From positions 9,424,854-9,488,853 of the forward strand of contig CP093830.1 in the NCBI GenBank assembly GCA_033063855.1: 64,000 bases of DNA, read 5' to 3'. Position numbers and translations under genes: made by a program. The notes below the pieces were generated by a model. That model was not told the DNA's origin and did not search any database. It was given only the letters and a program-made list of their open reading frames with translations. This document shows, in pieces, positions 60,001 through 64,000 of this stretch (its first letter is position 1; each line of letters begins with the position of its first letter). The DNA comes from Smittia aterrima. Lineage: Eukaryota > Arthropoda > Insecta > Diptera > Chironomidae.

Positions 60001-63000
60001 AAAATAATTCAGAATCCTGTTTGAAGAAAGCTTCCGCGATCCAATTATCGTTCGATAAACATTAAATAAAATTATTTTCCATTCCGCCAATTTCGTCCGT
60101 CAAATCGTTTTCTGTTTCTCGCCAAGAAGTTCCTGAGAATAATTAGCGAGGCGAATGAATGAACACATTTCTCGACTGTTAATCTTTCTCGGCTTCATTG
60201 CTCGAAGAAAGTTTAGAGTTGTGGAGGCGAAGGGCTGATAACCTTCTTCTCCACCTTTGCACGTTTCTCATTCAGCTTCCCAAATTACTTTTCACTGAGT
60301 AAATCTTGTGACATCTCCAGAACCTCCCAAGACATTCAAGTTTTTTTTTTCTTTCGAGAACAAAATCATTCGGAAGATTGTTTCCCTCCGAAACCCGTCG
60401 ACTGCACCACTTTCCAAGAGGAAATTAAGAGCTTCTCTCACCCTAGTTCATCTCCTAGGAATCTTCGGAGTTGAAAGCGTTCACGTTTGCTCCGTTTTTG
60501 AAACAGGAAAAATAATTTTCCAAGACTCTCTCTGCCTTGCCTCGTTTCGATTTATCTTCCGTTTTCCATTTCATTAAACCGATATTTAACGAGCAAGTAA
60601 TTGCTATGTGCCTTGTTAGTCCTTCTAATGTAGAACGAACGGGATGCTTTAATAACTCTTACTGCTGTCGCAAGCACAAAACGGCTTCGGCTCAAATTAT
60701 AATTTATTTCGAATGCTGGGGCGAGTTTCAAACCGATAAATTCTGCTCTCGTCATTCAAACACTCACACACACACGCGATAGGATCCAATGAAGCGATAA
60801 AGTTTACGTCTTTCCATTTGAAATGAAATTAATTTAAGACATTTTCCTTAACGATGATAATCTGTGACTTTTTCCCAGTGCTCGCTCTTAAAACTTCTGT
60901 CGTTCTTCAAAGTCCTCGACGAAGGTAAGTTCTCTTAATTAACCAATTATGAGAAGATGAACGGTGACGATTTCTCCGATTTGTTCTCATTAGGCTCGTT
61001 TCGTTTCCAAGGAGTGAGTTTTAATTAATTTAAGTTTCCGGCAACTTTTGATGATTTAATGAATTTTTAAACTGAAGTCGCCATATTGCTGATCTGATTA
61101 ATTTCTGCCATGCTGAGCGATAATTGAATTAATCAACCGAGAAATTAACCGCTCCATGTTGAATAAAAAATAGTTGAAGCGTTTTTAAAATGCCAGACAC
61201 ATGAACGAATCGTTTCCTGTAGGGCGACGCTTTCCGCGGGAGCATAATTCATATTTGACTCGAACTTCATGTCGTGTTTCTGGCTTGTGCGTTTGCGAAA
61301 GCATGTTCCTGTTTTATGATATTGGCTTTTCATGTTCCACGACAGATAATAAGGGTCATTGACTGCAATGTAGCGAATGTCACGAGTCGCCAGCAGTTTC
61401 ACAAAACCAACTTCATAAATGTTTCACAGCAGACATCGCAGACAACGTTGGAAAAGTTTAGAAACAAAGTTGAAATTGTGATGCTTAAGCCTTAGAAAAC
61501 ATTTTTCATTTCCAACATTTTCAATCCTAATCGAACTTTCTTGATGCTTTATCGATGTTCTCTTTCTGCTCAGTCGTCATTTTAGACTTGAAATGTGAAT
61601 TTGATGACACCTAATGGAAGTTTTCGCTTCACTGAGCAAGACTTTTAAGGATAAAAACTTGTTCTTACGATGAGTGATGATGCGATTACCAGAGATGGCG
61701 TACAGACCGAAATATAAAACGGAATCGACATTTAGACAGTAAAGCAAGCATCTCGTCAATTTCGTCCCTGAGGCGGTAGAAAGTTAAAACGATTGAACAC
61801 GTCGTCCTCTCGTTGTGTGGGTTCGCTTTGAACATTATCACTCAACTAAGTGCAGCATTAAGTGAACTTCATTGGAAAGATTTTCTAAAATAAATCACAG
61901 TGAAAATACTTAAACAACAAGACCGACGTTGATAAGCAACAACTCATAAAAGAAGAGAAATATCTTTCCACTTGAAATCAACTTGAAGAGAGAGAGTCAG
62001 CCAATTGTGCTGAATGACCTCGCAAAGTTATCGACGTTGCTATCAAAATTGTGTAGACGGTCAATCTTGAAGAGTCAATAGCAATTCAATGAAGGAGAAG
62101 AAGAAACAAAGCTTTTTGAAGAGAAATGACTCACTCAATCTAAAATCACTTTAAACGAATTCAATTTAGATTTCTCATCAACGAACCATTAATATCAATT
62201 TCAGTTTAACAAGCTTTTCGTTTAATCTCTTTGGTATCAAATATTTCTCGGAACAACAGCAGCTTTGATTCAGTTAATTGCGCATATGTTCTCCCAGCTT
62301 GCTAATCGGAAGCACACAACTGCAATTAAAAGCATGAGGACAATAATCCAATGCTATCCAATGATTTAATGCATTACTATGAAGTCGCTCAAAATTTATT
62401 GCTTTTGCCATTATTCACAACGCATCGCCATCATTCAAGCGGCTTTCAATGAAGTCCTCTCCATTATCGATAGTAGCAGCGTTTGGAATTCGAAAAAAGC
62501 GAAAATGTTTTCATCCTCAATCGAGTTAAAAAAAAGTCGAGGGGAAGGAAAACAAATGAACGCCATAATCGGATTATAAAACAATTAACCTCCATTAAGT
62601 GCGGTGCGCAGCAGTTTTTCTCGCATTGCATGATGATTCATCATTTACTTTCTCAATTAGGATGAAACCGTTTAGGTTTTCTTGAGAAGTGAAAGGGAAA
62701 CGATGTTTTTATGAGTTGGTTTGGGGGACGAAGCGAGAGTTAGGTCGAGTGGAAAATTATCAAGAAGAATTCGTTAGATTTCCCCTAATCGAGACTTAAA
62801 CAAGTTCAGCGTCAATTACGGTTTATTTGGATGACCAGCAGGATTCAGACGAATCATCAAACTGAGACCCTGTCAGTGCTATCATTAGAGAACGAAACCT
62901 TTGCGGAATACAAATCCAAAGTCCTGAAAGAGAAAAACTTTTTTAATTGCAATTAATGTTGGATTTATTTTGTTAAATTCCGACTTTTTCTTTCGTCTCT

Positions 63001-64000
63001 TCGTTCTTTCTTATTCTTTCTTTTCCTTACGCCAACGAAAGGCATTTGAGGAGATTCTCTTTGTGTTGCTTTGAATTTGCGAGGGAAATTACAATCGTAG
63101 ATTCATTTCATCTCCACTGCCTCTTCAACATAATATCTATCTAAGAGCGAAAGGAATTTTTATATTAAAATTTCATAAAGCGAAAGAAACTTTTTAGGGA
63201 GCACAATTTATTTCTCATAATAAAATAAGAGTCGAATGGATGTGTCTTCATGAAATGACAGTCAAGGAAGGATAATGGTTTTCCGACCCGAAAATCGCAA
63301 ATGCTTTTTGCATGAGAATCAATCGTCCACGAAGTCAATACGTCACCCCACGACTCGTAATCGATACAAAACGAGGAGAAAAGCCATTTGCAAGCGAACG
63401 AAATCTTTTCCTCGCTACGAACTCTCGTGTGCCATTCAGAAAGCATCATGATAAATGAAAATTTATTGGATTCCACAAGGGCGAGCGATGGAGTTATTCT
63501 AACATCGTTTAGGTCCCACAACAAGCATTGTCTACTCTCATGAACTACACGTGTATGTATCCTCATATTGGAAAAGTACTTTTGTTGCCTTTAATGGCCC
63601 GGTCATTCACGTGAAGATCCTTTCTCGCTTGAATCGAGAGCAGAAAGAAAACTCTTAAAAGGGTTCCATCACCAAACGCGTCACAAGCTCATTCCTCTCG
63701 AAACTGAAATGCTTTTCGTCTGTGCTTTTTACGATCTTTTCGGTTCTCGCATTGTGTTTCTCAATATTTCACTTACGGATCAGAATGGGATTGTGTCGAC
63801 CAACATACAAAGAGAGAAAGAACCCTCAATGATTTACGAAATGATACATTTTTAAACGGAAATGGATATTAAAGAAGGGCGAAGAAGGGGATCGACCAAA
63901 TCAGGATCGATGGCTTCGCATTATTGGTTTCGTTGAACAAGAAAAGTATTAAAACATTTTCTTCATCGGAATGATTCTTCAGTAAAGATAAATCCTCTTT
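54084..64000. other. Large gene-free stretch
   Basis: Nearly 10 kb with no supportable coding exon chain, RNA gene or transposon. Short features only: a CA run near 60767-60777 and a splice-bounded 46-base open piece at 60879-60924 (see findings). The uniform composition with scattered A/T tracts would suit the intron or upstream region of a large gene outside the window (inference). Confidence 0.4.

Overview
The window is nuclear DNA of an insect. The genes have split coding exons, GT-AG introns mostly 52-72 nt long, AATAAA signals, and single-copy orthologues of animal genes. The zinc-finger-associated (ZAD) proteins, an FnIII/Ig adhesion protein of fly type, a CG3556-like protein and the very small introns point to a dipteran. 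The compact LRR/BTB locus suggests a nematoceran such as a chironomid midge; that last step is inference. No rRNA, tRNA, CRISPR or viral gene was recognised.

Layout. 1-0.2 kb: possible 3' end of a truncated gene (+). 4.0-6.3 kb: DC-STAMP/sneaky-type membrane protein with a C-terminal C4C4 RING (+). 14.2-16.8 kb: three-Ig plus FnIII GPI-type adhesion protein, with the signal-peptide exon not found (+). 18.0-23 kb: a rearranged block holding a small putative secreted acidic/Lys-rich protein (+), a SAMHD1-like dNTPase (-), a gene fragment, an LRR-BTB gene (+) and three copies of a flanking repeat. 23.2-28.5 kb: cytospin/SPECC1-like coiled-coil plus calponin-homology protein (-), 10 coding exons. 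33.0-36.0 kb: PPM1D/Wip1-type PP2C phosphatase (+). 36.6-42.2 kb: eIF3c (+), flanked by two paralogous ZAD plus transposase-type HTH proteins (-). 45.8-48.1 kb: secreted CG3556/transcobalamin-like protein (-), 7 coding exons. 52.6-53.3 kb: intronless acidic protein with a Cys/His pair motif (-). 53.7-54.1 kb: a complete non-autonomous hAT-like MITE with an 8-bp target duplication. The stretches 6.3-14.2, 29.1-33.0, 42.2-45.8, 48.1-52.6 and 54.1-64 kb show no gene I can support. They could be intergenic DNA or introns of genes extending outside the window.

The genes do not form an operon or one pathway. They are a chance neighbourhood of housekeeping functions (eIF3c, cytospin, PPM1D) and fast-evolving functions (ZAD-HTH, LRR-BTB, small secreted protein). 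The most original material is the ZAD/pogo-type-HTH paralogue pair with an identical 33-codon first exon, the 18-23 kb locus where two unrelated genes carry the same 5' flank, and the MITE whose GATTC repeats are open on both strands. All splice models were built by hand from splice consensus and reading-frame continuity, and none has been tested against transcripts.
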